A DNA stretch of 64,000 nt from Elysia chlorotica. Lineage: Eukaryota > Mollusca > Gastropoda > Plakobranchidae. The stretch is taken from the NCBI GenBank assembly GCA_003991915.1, contig RQTK01001022.1, positions 1-64,000 on the forward strand, given 5' to 3'. The notes below the pieces were generated by a model that ran no database searches, was not told the origin of the DNA, and saw only the letters and a program-made list of their open reading frames with translations. The position numbers and the translations under genes were made by a program. Shown piece by piece: positions 1 to 12,600 of this stretch (its first letter is position 1; the number at the start of each line of letters is the position of its first letter).

Positions 1-848
1 TAGGTTTACTCTATCGACATAAACACGGAAATAAGGTTAAAGGCTAAAAGACTGCTACTAGTCATAGTACAGTGGTCAATACTGGTAATCTGCTCTTTGG
101 CTACGAATGTATTTTCTCAGGAATACTAATACACACGTAAAACTCATATGCTCTTGAGTGGTGAATTAGGATCTTCAACTTTTTTTTTATTTTGAAAAGA
201 ATTAATGATAGGCTACATTTTCCCATCTATCATGGGACTCAGTCGCAGATCCTAAAATTGAGTGTCCCAATGTAGAACCAGCGACATCCTAGAAGTAGAA
301 GAGTTGCCTTCTAATGTTGATTTACTAGCTACGTGGATTAGTGGGGAAAAACTGCAAGAATGTCTACATCTATCCAAATACACTTTTTATTGTTGATAAT
401 TGAAAGTTCTTATATTGCTCATTCGTTCAATTTATGTACAAAATGTTACCTTACTTCTTACTGTTTTGTTGTTGTTTTTTCTTCTCTTTTTTTTTCTTTA
501 AGTTTGAACTGAAGTTTTAAGACTTAAAATGAATGAAAAATATGTGACGGAAAAGAAGGAAAAGAAGTAATCAGAAAGCTATCTAGATAGCCATAAGGTC
601 TATCATGTACTATTTGCACTTAATAGTGTTTCTTCCTCTATGATTTGTATAGATGTTTCGGTTTAAGTTTCTCTATAGCCTAGATGTTAACACGTACTAC
701 CGTACTGTGTTTTTGTCCAAATTTTGTTTTTATTTATCAAATTCTTTAATTGTACAGTCAAACAAAGCATCTCTCCTTCCTAGTTCTAAAGAATAAAGAA
801 TTGTGATGCACACCTTTTTTGTCCATTACTTGGGCATGCGTTTAGTGC
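1..848. other. Gene-free AT-rich DNA
   Basis: No open frame with protein character, no RNA gene and no recognisable repeat is visible here. The sequence is AT-rich with short T runs and is probably distal upstream DNA of the arrestin-domain gene. Confidence 0.5.
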
Positions 849-1108
849 GTTCAGTTGGTTTAACGTCCAACATCAGCGCTATATAGGCTATATTGGCTAT
901 ATTGTGGACGGGCTCCAAGACTGACGTCTGACGATTTTTTTGCTGCCACACACAAGACAGGGCGGGGGGATACCATGACTCCTGTCCCAGCCCGTCACAT
1001 TAAACTGACATCTACTCAACCAGTAAGGAGCGAAATCGCCAGCGCTCAAACCACAAACCTTTTTTCGTCGGAAAGCGATGTTTTACCCCAGAGCTGCAGT
1101 ACTTCGGC
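849..1108 (-). repeat. tRNA-derived SINE, near full length
   Basis: Read on the minus strand this is a tRNA-like head (box-A/box-B-like, degraded) followed by a body ending in GTTAAACC and an AACTGAAC-like tail. The plus strand shows the diagnostic strings TTTAACGTCCAACATCAGCG, GCCACACACAAGACAGGGCG and CTACTCAACCAGTAAGGAGC. The same order of blocks recurs at 37601, 50663, 57032 and elsewhere in the window. A short internal duplication of GGCTATATT is peculiar to this copy. Confidence 0.8.
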
Positions 1109-1847
1109 AGACGCACAAGTGTAATATAAAGTTCATGTATACAACAAAATTTGGAGCAAAACACTATAGACCTAGCCATATGTATATAGATCAACAGAAT
1201 GTTTTAACCAGGACATAAGCAACACATTTGTGCGACACGGAATGCCTTGCCAGTAGAGGACAATATACGATAACCAAAACCCCATCCACAGTCACAGATA
1301 TGTTTCTATATATATACATTTGTGCTGGCAGGAATGATTGTTTTTTAAAAATTTTCATTTCAATGTATACAACCTTGCAAAATTGATTTGTTGCTTTGGT
1401 GCTAAATGTGAAAGAGAAGTAATGAACAATGAGGCCAAAATATTCATTTTTTTCGGAGTTCAGTGCAACGCTTCTAAAATTAGACTATAAATCTCTTAAT
1501 ATAATTTACATAATTCTCAATTTGTTCTCCTCTGCAAAAAAACAAAAAGCACTTACCCCTAGGGTAACTATAACAGGTGAATATTTTTCTTTTAATTTTC
1601 TACAATTGAAAAAAAAAATGATAATGGCACAATAGAAATTATAATCAATCGATCGAACACAAACTGGAGGTGGCGTTACAGCACTAGCCTTTTTTATTCA
1701 AGGCTCCTTTTTTAAAATTTTTTTTTTTTACATTTTTTAATTGCAAAAACAAAGCAGCTAGATTACAAAAATTCCAATCACCACTGAATTGAACAAAACA
1801 TGCTTATGAATAAGTCCCTTCATTTTACTATTTTCACCTTTTTACAG
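1109..1847. other. Upstream flank of the arrestin-domain gene
   Basis: AT-rich, with no supported exon. A promoter or non-coding first exon of the gene starting at 1894 may lie here or further left, because a splice acceptor is visible just before the start codon, but I cannot place it. Confidence 0.4.
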
Positions 1848-1893
1848 AATATCACCCTGCAAAATTTAGTGTCCTTGCTAAGAAAGAAAAAAA
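1848..1893 (+). other. Putative 5' UTR segment preceded by a splice acceptor
   Basis: A pyrimidine-rich stretch ending in TTTTTACAG at 1847 is a good splice acceptor 46 bases before the arrestin-domain ATG. This suggests that the first coding exon begins with a short 5' UTR and that a separate non-coding exon lies upstream. Not proven without a transcript. Confidence 0.45.
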
Positions 1894-4800
1894 ATGGGAA
1901 AGCTGGACGCATTTGTTATTACCTTTTCAAATCCAAGTGGAGTTTTTTATGCTGGTACAGTGCTCGAAGGATGCGTCACTGTAGTTTTGAAAGACTCAAT
2001 GGAAATGAGAGGTTTGTATGAACAATAATGTTTTATATTATGTATACAATTATTTTAGTATTAATCATCAAGAGTCATTTCCCTTTAATGTGAAGCAATT
2101 TTACTTATAAATATACATGTATACTAGTTATTGAATAGCTTTCTTTTTTTTTATTATTCTTTGAAACATAAAGTGCAGTCAAGACTTGCAACACAAATAG
2201 TCTTTTTACTAGGCCATCTTATATTCCAAAGATTTTTTTGATGAGGGAAATAGAATAAAATTAAAAATAATTACAGGGTTTTGTTCGAACTAGAGTGCAC
2301 AAAGACTCCTTAAACTTAAAGTCATTTTCAGCTTTTTTTGTTTGTTTTTGTTGTTGTTTTTTTACTTCTTTACAATTAATCGAATAATATGAACTTCGTT
2401 TCAACTTACTGCTGTATCAATATTTATTCTGAATTTTGTGAGATCAGAATTGATTCACTAAAAAAGGAAGAAATTTTCTTGAAACAAAATTTGAATAGAA
2501 AATCATTAAAATTTTCAAAGTTTTTTCTTCTTTTATGAAATTATTAAAAAACTAGTAAACAGTCTTATATTTTCGCTCACAACTGAGTGATATTCTTATT
2601 GTACTTTGTTTTGTCTGTAATGCTGATCTACATACATTTTGTTGCTTAACATAACCAAGTTTACCTAATCATAGTGTTGCAAACCTAAAAATGTTTAACT
2701 CTTTATTTAGGCATCATGAACAGGCTCCAAAGATCATAAATCATGTCTATCGAATATCTATGCATGTCTTAGAATGGATGAGGCATTTTATGAATTTGAC
2801 TCTCACAAGTCGATTGGGTCTCATTTACCAGTAAAAACCAGTAGAAAGCCTGTGCGTAGATGCAGACAAATCATCCTTGTCAGAAAGAAGAGACTAACTA
2901 TCGTTACAATATGCCGTTAATCTAAAATCTAACCCTGACAATCCTGCTTTTCACCGTTTGCACTCAAGTTATGTGGAAAAATTCCAATCTTCACCGAACG
3001 CGATTCCCCCTTTCGGAATCTGTGTTCAGCAACTCCTTCTTGAAATTGACTTAGCTACTAACGCTATTGAAGAAGACAAATTTTCGGAATTCCCTCCATG
3101 GACCCTGGAAAGACCAAGACGCATTCTTGATCTGGCAACAGGACAAAACCCCTCCAGAGTTATATAGAGAAAAGTTTGAATAAATCAGGACAAAACTCCT
3201 CCAGAATTATACAGAGAAAAGTTTGAACAAATCATAGAAAATCATTCATACCCTCATCTACTTTTTTCTGATGAGTCTCTGCTGCCACTCATCCTCAGCA
3301 GATAAATGCTGTGGGGTGAACAGAAAGGCTTCAATATACATTGCGGAGGCAGTTACCTCGTGCATGGCACTCGACACTGTCTCTCCCTTAAGAAAAGACG
3401 AATTCTTAATTCTCTCTGACTCTCTTTGCCTGTTGAAGACGGTCGGAGAGGCAAATTTAAAGAATCCGAAGCCAATCATACATACGTTTTTAAGAGACAA
3501 CTAAAAGGCGCAACCAAATAGTCTGACAAACAAAAAACTACACTGTGTCCAACTACATTTAGGTCCGTGGGCGGGAGTGTCTCAGGCTAGAAGACGAGAC
3601 CAGGTGGTTCTCGATCGAGTCCAACTGGGGACATTCTCATCTTACCCACTTCTTCCTACTAAGAGGTGAAGAATCTCCACAATGTCATACCTACAACTGT
3701 CAATTATCCATAAGTCACATTCTGGTTGACTGCTTTTTCACCGGGAAAGAAATCTGTACCTTGCTTCCAAACCATTAGAGAGCATATTTACTTATGTTAG
3801 TCCTCAGTGCCTACTGAGGTATCTGAAGGACATTAGTGTGTACAATAAAATCAAAATGTGATAATCCTACACATGGATCTTTTAACTTAATGAATTAACT
3901 TTTAACCAATACTTTTATGCACACTTTTTATGCTTTTATCACTCATAGAGTTAAAGGAGTCACCACTGCTACTAGTATAATGTATTAACTGTCTTAGGAA
4001 ATCATGGGCACAATATAGCCATTGCAATGTTGGCATGCCATGAAAATACTCACTCACCAGGATAATCAAAATTTTCAAGTACATGTTTTTGATATTTTAC
4101 TAATGGTAATTATCATTCAAAGACTGATACTCATTGAATAGACATTGAATAACAGTTTAAACATTTTTATGAAGACCATTTTTTAAAGACAGTAAGTTAA
4201 ATTAAAAAATATTAAAAGACAGTAACCGTTCACTTTTTCACAAGGAAAGAAATCAGCTTTGGGTATACTTTTAAAACTGACAGCTGACTGCTAAAGAGGT
4301 AACCAATAGGAAGAAAAAAAATAATTATTATGCAGCAACTAAATGTAGTCTTCATATTATAAAATTATAAAAACTTCTATGTCCATGGCACAAAAACTGA
4401 AGAGATTTGGCGAGAGAATGCAGTCCTGTCTTACATCTTTGTGAATAGGAACTAATTTTGTTGAGCCACTCTCCAGTCTTACAACAGCCTGTTGCCTAAG
4501 ATACAAAATTAAATTCTTATGGTGTTGGGGGTAACATTTATTGTTTCTAGTGTTTCTCACAGTTCATCAAGCTTTACAGAGACAGGTGAATAATCTATGA
4601 AACAAATGTGTATATTTTAATATGTGAGGAATACAATCAACAAATTTAAATGTTTTCCTGCAAGTCTTTTGGAAAATGAGGCATCAAAGTAATTCTTTTC
4701 AGAAGTACTCCAGTGTTGGATTTAAAATGCTTTTTCTCTCATTCACTTTTTACAAAGATATTATTTTTTCAGCAGTAACCATGCTTTCTTTTCTTTTTAT

Positions 4801-7681
4801 AATCCTTCTAAATTAAAATTAATGGAATATTTAAATTTGCTACTATCATTTTTCATTCCAAATTTAGGCATCAGGTTAACATTTGAAGGTGGCTCTCATG
4901 TCAGTTGGACTGAAACTCGAGAAACAGGAACTGGTGATAATAAGAGTACTGAACATGTCACTTATTCTGCATCTGAAAAATACTTTGACCAAGAAGTACT
5001 GCTCCATGGCATTTGTAAGTTTCTTTCATTGTATTTTTAAATTATTTTTTTTAAATTAATCTAATAATGTTATAATCAAGATACTGTCTTTGGTCTCTTA
5101 TTAAGGCTTGTTTTGAATCATAAATGTTCTCATCTTCATTATGTTGGAAAAAATCCACAATTCTGAGTGACTGTATTGAAAGCAGCACAACTATAAATTA
5201 AGTATGCAAACGCTTTGCTCTTAATAACTTCATAAACAACTGATGTAAAAAAAATTATAATGGTGTGTTTTAGACTGGAAAAGTAACATAAAGTGATGAA
5301 ATGAAAAAAATATTGTTCCTACCTGTGATTTCCCACTACCAACTTTGTCATAGCCCGTTGCATTTTTAGGATTTAAATGTCAAATGATGATTCACTGTTT
5401 ATGTTAACGTCATTTAAGTTCCGTTGAGGTAATCCAAAGTGCTCTCTTGTTGAGAGGAAGATGATTTAAGTTGAACCAAATGGCATGAAGATCAACACCC
5501 ACTTATCATTTCCCATCTCTGCTAGAAGTACACAACCATGATGAATGAAGAAGCACAATGCATGTGTTGTGGCAGGAGAATTTTGAATGTTCTGTTATAC
5601 ACCTTAAAGAATATAGAAATATATAATTATAATGTGTTAGTACACCTGATAATTTGACACTACAGGGACCAAAGCTTTCATGTCGAATTAAGGGAAGGTT
5701 GAATTAGAAGATATACTGTATTTTAAGAGAGTGCTTAGCTGGAGTGGCTTGGTTGTGGGTATAGCTATGAATCTACACCGTTTTGTTCTTTGGACATTAT
5801 GCATTGGCTTATCCAGCCTGTACAAAATTTATTACATTTTTCAAGGTAATCAACAAGTCTTAACACTGTCACAATCCCCTGCCATTTTGTACTAAAAATT
5901 ATTATTAATGTCATGTTGGATTGGAAACATGTCGAATTAAAAGAAATTAAGCAAAGAAATGCAAGAAGCAATTAAAAGAGATTAATTGGGGACTTTTAAA
6001 GTATGTCCAATTGAGGGAAATTTCGAATTATTAGATGTCGAATTAAGTGGAGTGTACTGTACGTTTTTTTAAGGCTACACTATTTTTACAAAACATAATA
6101 CTATATATATTAGATTTTTCAATAATTGTTTTGTACTCACTTCTCCTCAGGGCCATCTCAAGGTCGCTCCACAACCAAGCTCCCCGAAGGTGTTCATACT
6201 TTTCCATTTCAGTTTCACTTGCCACCAGGTTTACCTTCTTCCTTTGAGGCAGGAGAGGGTAACATAAGATATCTCATAAAATGCAAAATTGATAAGCCAT
6301 GGAAGCATGATCACAAGACTAAGAGACCTTTTACCATCATTGGCATTTTGGATCTAAACTCTGATTTAACTAATAGTGTAAGTTTTTTTTTCTGAATTTT
6401 TATGTGGTCAAACTTATTTCATCCTAACAAATCAAATCCAAAGAAAAAATAAAATATTAGCAAGAAGAATGTAAATTATTTACTAATTTAATATAATTGA
6501 AAAAGTAGATGAACGTTTATTAATGTACATCTATAGCTTTAAATTTAAATGTATATTTGTTCAGCCTGAATAACAAGCTAGATTTCTAAAAAAAAAAAAA
6601 AATTCAGATTAAAAAAATTGAACTGAATTTTATTTCCTCATCTGTTTTTTTTTTTTGCAACTAAGCATGGCACAATGTTTTTCCTATTAAACATTTATCA
6701 ATTTTTGTTTTAAATGTATACTGATTTCACTGACTCCCACCCCGCTGCTATCCTTTTCCACTCCCATTCTCTTTTGTATTTTTTTAGCAAAGAGTTCAAG
6801 GAATAAAAGAAAAGCGCCTTTGTTGCTTATGCTGCAAATCTGGACCCATTTCTGTGTCTTTCCACTTGGACCAGAAAGGCTTTGTTCCAGGTGAAGTAAT
6901 AAGACCAATGGCAGAGATCAGCAATGGCTCGAGCAGGAAAATGAACAAATCATTTGTTGAACTGAAAATGGTAAGAATATGGTAAAGCCATATGAATTTT
7001 ATTAGTAGTGCGTTACTGGATCATGTAGAAATTTCAGTTTGCATCTTTGAAACTGTACCAGTTTTTCCTCTTTTTCTTCTTTTTGGGCTTTCTTTGTTTG
7101 CGTTGAAGTTATACCATTTGTATCTTTATAATATTAATCAATTTACCTTTTTATTAAATGATGTACTGTTTTATTCATACTTTGTTTTAGGCTGTACTAA
7201 AAATACTGTTTACTAAATGCATTCAAGTTATTTCAATGTGATCATTTTTTAAGATCACTCCAATCAGTGACTTTTTAATGCATGGATGTCTAACTGGTTC
7301 AATTGAAATTTAACATTATAATAATAATAAAAAAAAGAGTTAAATTACTCCATAATAAATCAGAAGTTGGAGAAATTGAGTCTTCTATTTATCTGAGCAA
7401 TATCCCTTTTTTTTGTTCATGCATTTGTTCCCAAAATATTGCACTTTTCACTGTGAACCTCTCATAAATTATTTCTAGTTACCTTTGCCTCTTAGCTTTT
7501 TGTGGAGCACAGACCATCAACACAATAGCTTTATTTTATTCAATTTTTTTTGCCTATACCTCCAGTTTTTCTTTATGGCACACACTCTTTGTCTATCTGT
7601 CTCTCTCTTGTCTCTTCTTGTCTCTCTCTCTTCTCTCTCTCTCTCTCTCTCTCTCTCCCACTCTCCCTCTCTCTCTGTCTG

Positions 7682-7760
<79 letters not shown>

Positions 7761-9610
7761 GCATATTCACCAATCAATATTGTAAGAATATTGTAAATTT
7801 TTGTCGACAATTTTTAACTTTAATCAAAAAGACCATGTCTAAAAAGTATAAAAATTCCTTTTGTGCCTTGTCACTGTTCCTCAGTTTATGATAAGCAATT
7901 CGAATCTGCTGCAATAATAGTGTTCATAAGTTTTTAAGCACAAAGCTTTAAGACAATGACACAGAGTAGTATTATCAGTGGGTTCTATTTTGTGCATTAT
8001 CTTTCTTTATACACAAGGAAGACAAAATTTATAGCCATATTATTCTTCAAATTTTGTATCTTTATCGATATATCGAACTTTATTCCTCTTGCAGATAACA
8101 ACACTTTATGCGGAGGGCAGCACCCATGTCACCAATAAAACTGTAGCACGCCTGACAAGGCCCAGCATTGAGGGTCACTCTGAAGATGTTTGGTCTGGTG
8201 AAGAAATTGTGATTCCTCCTCTGCCCCCTTCTTTCCTTCTTGGCTGCAAAATTATCGATGTCAAATATATTGTTCAGGTGATTGTTTTAAGTGTCTGAAA
8301 TTTAAAAAAATGTGTGGTGGCTGTGGAAGAGGGAGGAAAAAGAATGCTTGGAAAAGTGGATGATTAAGAAAAAGAATGCTTGGAAAAGTGCATGATTAAG
8401 AAAAAGAATGCTTGGAAAAGTGGATGATTAAAAAGCAAGAAAAGTCTGAAATAGAAATAAAATGTGTGAGTATGTGTCTTAGAGAGGGGAGAGGGGGAGG
8501 GTAGAAAGACACAAACTGAGGTTGTATAAAGAATCAACGATCTCTCTAGAATGTTGGAACTATTAGAAGATAGGCCTACAACTTTTCTCTCACTATCAAA
8601 AGATATAGATGTTATTATAGTAACATTAAGACTCAAATGTTTGTCCATGTTCCTCGATGTATGTTGATCTCTTACAGCTGTCTGTGGATCCGGCTGGACC
8701 AGCTATAGATTTGAAAATTCCTCTTGATGTGGTTATCGGCACCATTCCTTTGATGTCTGTAGTGCAGCAACGACCACCCATGGCTCCTGTTGGATTTGAT
8801 GGTGTTTCATCTTGGCCCACTGTTCCTTCCCCAGATTCAGGCATAGCTCAATATCCCCCTAATATGCGTATGTATATTTTTGTTGTTGTTTTTTTTTCTA
8901 TTAAAAAAATTTTCAATTTAATTATCTGAAGGTTATGGTTTAAAACCTAATCTCTTTATATATATACAATTTTGTCTACACTTATTAATTACATTAAAAC
9001 TATATCTAATAAATTTCAAGAAAATTAAAAGCCAGTTAATTGATAATGAAATGCCCTGAAAAATATACATTTTCTTCACGGAGTGCTATGATAATTTCAT
9101 GCATCTTTTCAATTGAAAATGTTCTACGTAAAAATGTGAATTTTTCCCTCAGATAAAACGTAGCTGGTTTCATAAGAAAAACTGTTTCTTACTTTTTGTT
9201 CTTTTGAAAAAAGCCATTCTCAGTTTTGTTTGTCTTTTCCTTTTGCTTTATTACATTACATACTTCCTCACTTCCAATGCCTAATCACTCTAATCTTTAT
9301 TTTGTCTTTATATTGTTATCAAAATAATTTGAAGTTTCAAGATGTATTTTTATAAAGGTTAAATAGGAAGTAGATTTATAAGAGCTTCATGAAATTTTTT
9401 TTTTACTAACCTTAACAAGTTTGAATTTCTTCTTCCTTTTCTTTATAAACAGCTCCGCCTTCTTACAATGAGTCCATTACTGGTCGAGTCAGTATCAAAG
9501 ACACGGATGATGAATACACTCACGGGGACCTCTCATTTGCTCCCTCATACACATATTACAACTGGGGGCGCACACCAAGTGCTATGCCTGAGCCAATGGG
9601 CAAACAATGA
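1894..9610 (+). CDS. Alpha-arrestin (arrestin domain-containing protein), seven coding exons
   Basis: Coding exons are 1894-2011, 4868-5014, 6151-6377, 6788-6970, 8095-8277, 8678-8867 and 9453-9610. Every junction is GT-AG and phases agree, giving 401 residues plus TGA, close to the usual 400-420 of the family. Residues 1-165 match Arrestin_N: early motif FVITFSNPSGVFYAG, then LPEGVHTFPFQF and KIDKPWKHDH. Residues about 175-310 match Arrestin_C: CCLCCKSGPISVSFHLDQKG, a Cys cluster that may be palmitoylated. Residues 351-354 are PPSY, a PPxY site for WW domains of NEDD4-family ubiquitin ligases; only one such site is visible whereas vertebrate ARRDC2-4 usually have two. Known role of the family: membrane adaptors linking receptors or transporters to ubiquitylation, endosomal sorting and vesicle release. 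The tail ends YTYYNWGRTP. Closest to the ARRDC2/3/4 group; the exact paralogue cannot be assigned. Introns contain LINE, MITE and satellite sequence. Confidence 0.95.
2740..3800 (+). mobile_element. Degraded LINE: linker, RNase H and C-terminal zinc knuckle
   Basis: Lies in intron 1 of the arrestin-domain gene. From 2920 to 3170 a frame reads like the region between reverse transcriptase and RNase H (NPAFHRLHSSYVEKF type text). From 3271 to 3504 the frame IYIAEAVTSCMALD ... ILSDSLCLLKTV is a retroelement RNase H domain with the conserved AE and SDS positions. Around 3600-3735 a frame gives GHSHLTHFFLLRGEESPQC, then C-x4-C and H-x4-C, the terminal knuckle of Jockey/I/R1-type LINEs. Frameshifts and stops separate these blocks, so it is inactive. 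Confidence 0.75.
4355..4620 (-). mobile_element. LINE reverse transcriptase fragment
   Basis: The minus-strand frame at 4357-4560 contains LRQQAVVRLESGSTK, then HKDVRQDCILSPNLFSF. This matches the LINE signature in which a substrate strand is followed by GVRQGCILSP(Y)LF. The Gly residues of that motif are replaced by Asp, so it is a decayed copy. It is a different LINE lineage and orientation from the RNase H remnant upstream in the same intron. Confidence 0.75.
5637..6060 (+). mobile_element. Non-autonomous Tc1/mariner (pogo/Tigger-like) MITE, copy 1
   Basis: A 424-bp unit in intron 2 of the arrestin-domain gene. Its right end read inward is CAGTACACTCCACTTAATTC. Its left end GTACACCTGATAATTTGACA resembles the corresponding end of the second copy at 28635-29060, which runs in the opposite orientation and is 426 bp. 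Both share internal blocks ATGTCGAATTAAG, CTTTGGACATTATGCATT-like and GCTGGAGTGGCTT-like. Adjacent TA dinucleotides fit a TA target site. It has no coding capacity. The superfamily is inferred from end motif and TA site. Confidence 0.7.
7599..7757 (+). repeat. (CT)n microsatellite in intron 4 of the arrestin-domain gene
   Basis: Almost pure CT dinucleotide repeat with a few interruptions (CTCCCACTCTCC, CTGTCTGCCTGT). The long Ser/Leu-rich and Arg/Glu-rich open frames through it are artefacts of the repeat. Confidence 0.95.
8336..8431 (+). repeat. Three-copy 32-bp tandem repeat
   Basis: The unit AGAATGCTTGGAAAAGTGGA plus TGATTAAGAAAA recurs three times with starts near 8341, 8373 and 8405. 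The second copy differs by G to C (GTGCATG). It lies in intron 5 of the arrestin-domain gene. Confidence 0.9.
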
Positions 9611-12600
9611 ATATCAACTTGAAGCAATACAGTTTTGGTCGAAGAGTTAAAGAAAACCAGAGATAAAAGAAAAGTGATAGTTAAGCCTAATTTAACATGC
9701 TTGAGATGCATTTAAACTAGCTAAGTAATTGTAACACATAATTAAATGGGTGCATTGGATAAGAATAGTTTGTGTACTACACTGTTAGTTCATATCAATT
9801 ATCTCCCTTAATTCTTTTGTGTCTAACTTATTTAAAACCGAATGTGGACAAATATGAATGGGGGTGATCAAAATTTCTAAATTATACCTGTCTTTCACAC
9901 CGCCAATTTCGTAAGTTATAGAAGTGCGCAGCCTATTTGTCTAAACCTATCAGTCCCACAAATTTGAAAAGTTATAGTTATGAAATGGGCAATTCTTTTA
10001 TGTACTCACGTCTGTTCTAAACTTCAATGAAAACTGATTGAAAAGAATGCTGTTTCATTAATAAATACTGTGGACCACAGGTAGCTCCCCCCTTAAAATA
10101 GCATCCAAGTTGGACTGAGGAATTTGACACCTGTAGTCGCAACTCTTCAAAACCTTAGGAATGAAAACATTTGTATTCAAAGTCGTCTGATTTTGTGGAC
10201 AACAAAAAGCATAGCAGAATCACAAAGTTTTCAGCAACAGCATTTTCCAGAAAGTTTGATCCAGAAATAATGGTTTTTCGATTATCCTTTTGACTTTGAA
10301 GCATTTAAATCAATTCTGTTTATAAAATAATACCCCATGTCTCAATTTACAGGTATTTGATACCATTTTACATATCTTGCTTAACTGACTAAAAATTGGA
10401 TACTTATTGTTTACAAAAATTGTTCGCATTATATGTTGTGTTCTCTAATTCATGCTGAGATATGGCAGCTAGATCACTGTGCCTCTGTAGTAACATGTTT
10501 TATGGAGGAGGCTCAATATCTTTTCTGTTTGTTCGTGGGATGTTGTCAGTGGGTTTCAATTTCTGAAACACAGCAAGGGCGGAGTTTAACAATTGCATTC
10601 ATAAGTTTCAAAGAAGAATGGCTATAGAGGTAGGGCCTCATTGAAAATGTCCCTAAATTAATCATTAATCTTTATCAGCATTGTTTGTCTCGATGCTTTA
10701 CTCTCAAGACATGGGATAAGGGATAAGAATCTCCAGGTGAAAAGCTATTGTTATTGTTATTTTCAATTTTAAACTGGTTTAAATGAATCTGTGATTTAAA
10801 AATATTTTTAAGCTAGTCTTGTTCTTGTCATTTAAGCTTATACCCTGTTAAATTTTATACATTTGCTAAACATTTGGCGCAACATTAAATTGATCTTTCT
10901 TTTTCATGTATGGCAAAATGAATGTTCTTTGAAAATTTATAAGTTCAGGTTCTTAATCTTTTGCAAAGTTTCTAAGAAAACTTATACTCTCAGCTCAAAG
11001 AATATATAGAATGTATCTTTTCATGTTTATAAATTAGAAAAAAAAAAGATGTCAATAAGGGGTCTATATTTATCTTCTTTGCTGTTATTATAACAATGAC
11101 AGGAATAGTAAAATCATGATTTGTTTAAGTTAAAAAGCTGGGCCCTGATCTCTTATAAAAAAACAAATATTCATTATTATTATTATCAGGATGCAAAGAA
11201 TAAGATGAACATTACAATTCCAATTTAAAACTCATATTTCTATCGAAGGACCTGGCAGTTCTCCCTTCTCACACTCACTGGTAAGTTTATCACTAATATG
11301 ACGACAGGCAGTCCCCAACCTGTGCACTGCCTATATATAACCAGCAGTGATGTATTCAGTTACTGCTTTGGGTGAACCACTCTCTTTTTGTGGCAATCTC
11401 CTGATCCCTTATATACTTGCACATAGTTCTTTCTATATTTTTTTAAAATCATAGGTATGAAAGCTTTTCATATAACTTTTCAAAAAATAGATTGAAAGTA
11501 ATCACTTAACTTTTAAAGAAATAATATCAATAAATCCTGGAAAACAACATTATCGCGCACAGTCTTTGCTGCTGCTTGGGACATTACCCTAACTTGACTT
11601 GACTAAAGGCCTTCACCAGATATGGCGATATTGACTGTTTTCTTTATTTGAAATCAATCAGTACAGTACCAAAGTATATATAGCTTGTCCAAATTTGTTA
11701 TTGTGGGTAGCTAATGTTTTTATCTTAAGTCTTTATAAGGTCATTGTTAAGTGTCACTGGGACAGTTATTGGGCTACCTCTTCCTCTGCTTGTGTAATAT
11801 GCAAAATAGAAATTCATGCCATAATTGGCTGGGATAGATGTTTGTCTTGTTATGAAATAGCTTCACAAATTGTAGATACTTTGAATCTAAAACTTTTTCC
11901 TCTCAAGCTATTGATCTGCTCAGAATAATTAGTTTGGTAACTGTTGCAGTATGTAAATGATTTCAGGAAATAAATGCCTATGTATAATTCTTTTGAATAT
12001 TTTTAAATTTTTTTTATACAGATCTATCTTTTTGAAGCAAGAACTTACAAGACATTGTATAAGGCTAATTTATCCTGATATATATTGCCATTTTTTAAAA
12101 GAAAAATGTAGCTTTAATAATAAAGGACAAAACATGTTGCAAAAATTAGATGCCAAAACTGTAAACATAGTTGAAATAAAACCAAATTTCCTTGAATGTT
12201 TGTTTACACAATAATTCAGTGTTTTTGTAAAGCCAGTGATATGCACTCTATAGATGATTTAAATAACAGGTTAAAAAATTCTTTTAGATAAAATTATTCA
12301 TTGTTATTGGTAAAGAAGATAGTGATTGATTGCGCAAAGTTTCATATCTTCTTCTTTTTTTTTTGTTCGTAAAGAAAGCACCAGCAGGCAAAATGAATGT
12401 CAATGTTAAGGGGAATAAAAATGTTGCTATTAGTTTCACATGTGAACCTTTAGGAGGACATTCTTTTTGTATGTTCTGTTGGTTTTTTTTTCTTTAATGG
12501 CGTTTTTTACTTCTTCTTAAAAGGGCATCACTGTTAAACATTCAAGACATCTACATACCTTTTGTTGTTTACTAATATATAATTTAAGTAGAAAAAAAAT

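Noticed and set aside
7485-7891. Long Ser/Leu-rich and Arg/Glu-rich frames
   Set aside because: They are translations of the (CT)n microsatellite; the same applies at 34650-35057, 38218-38641, 40927-41358, 56211-56742 and 57580-57927.
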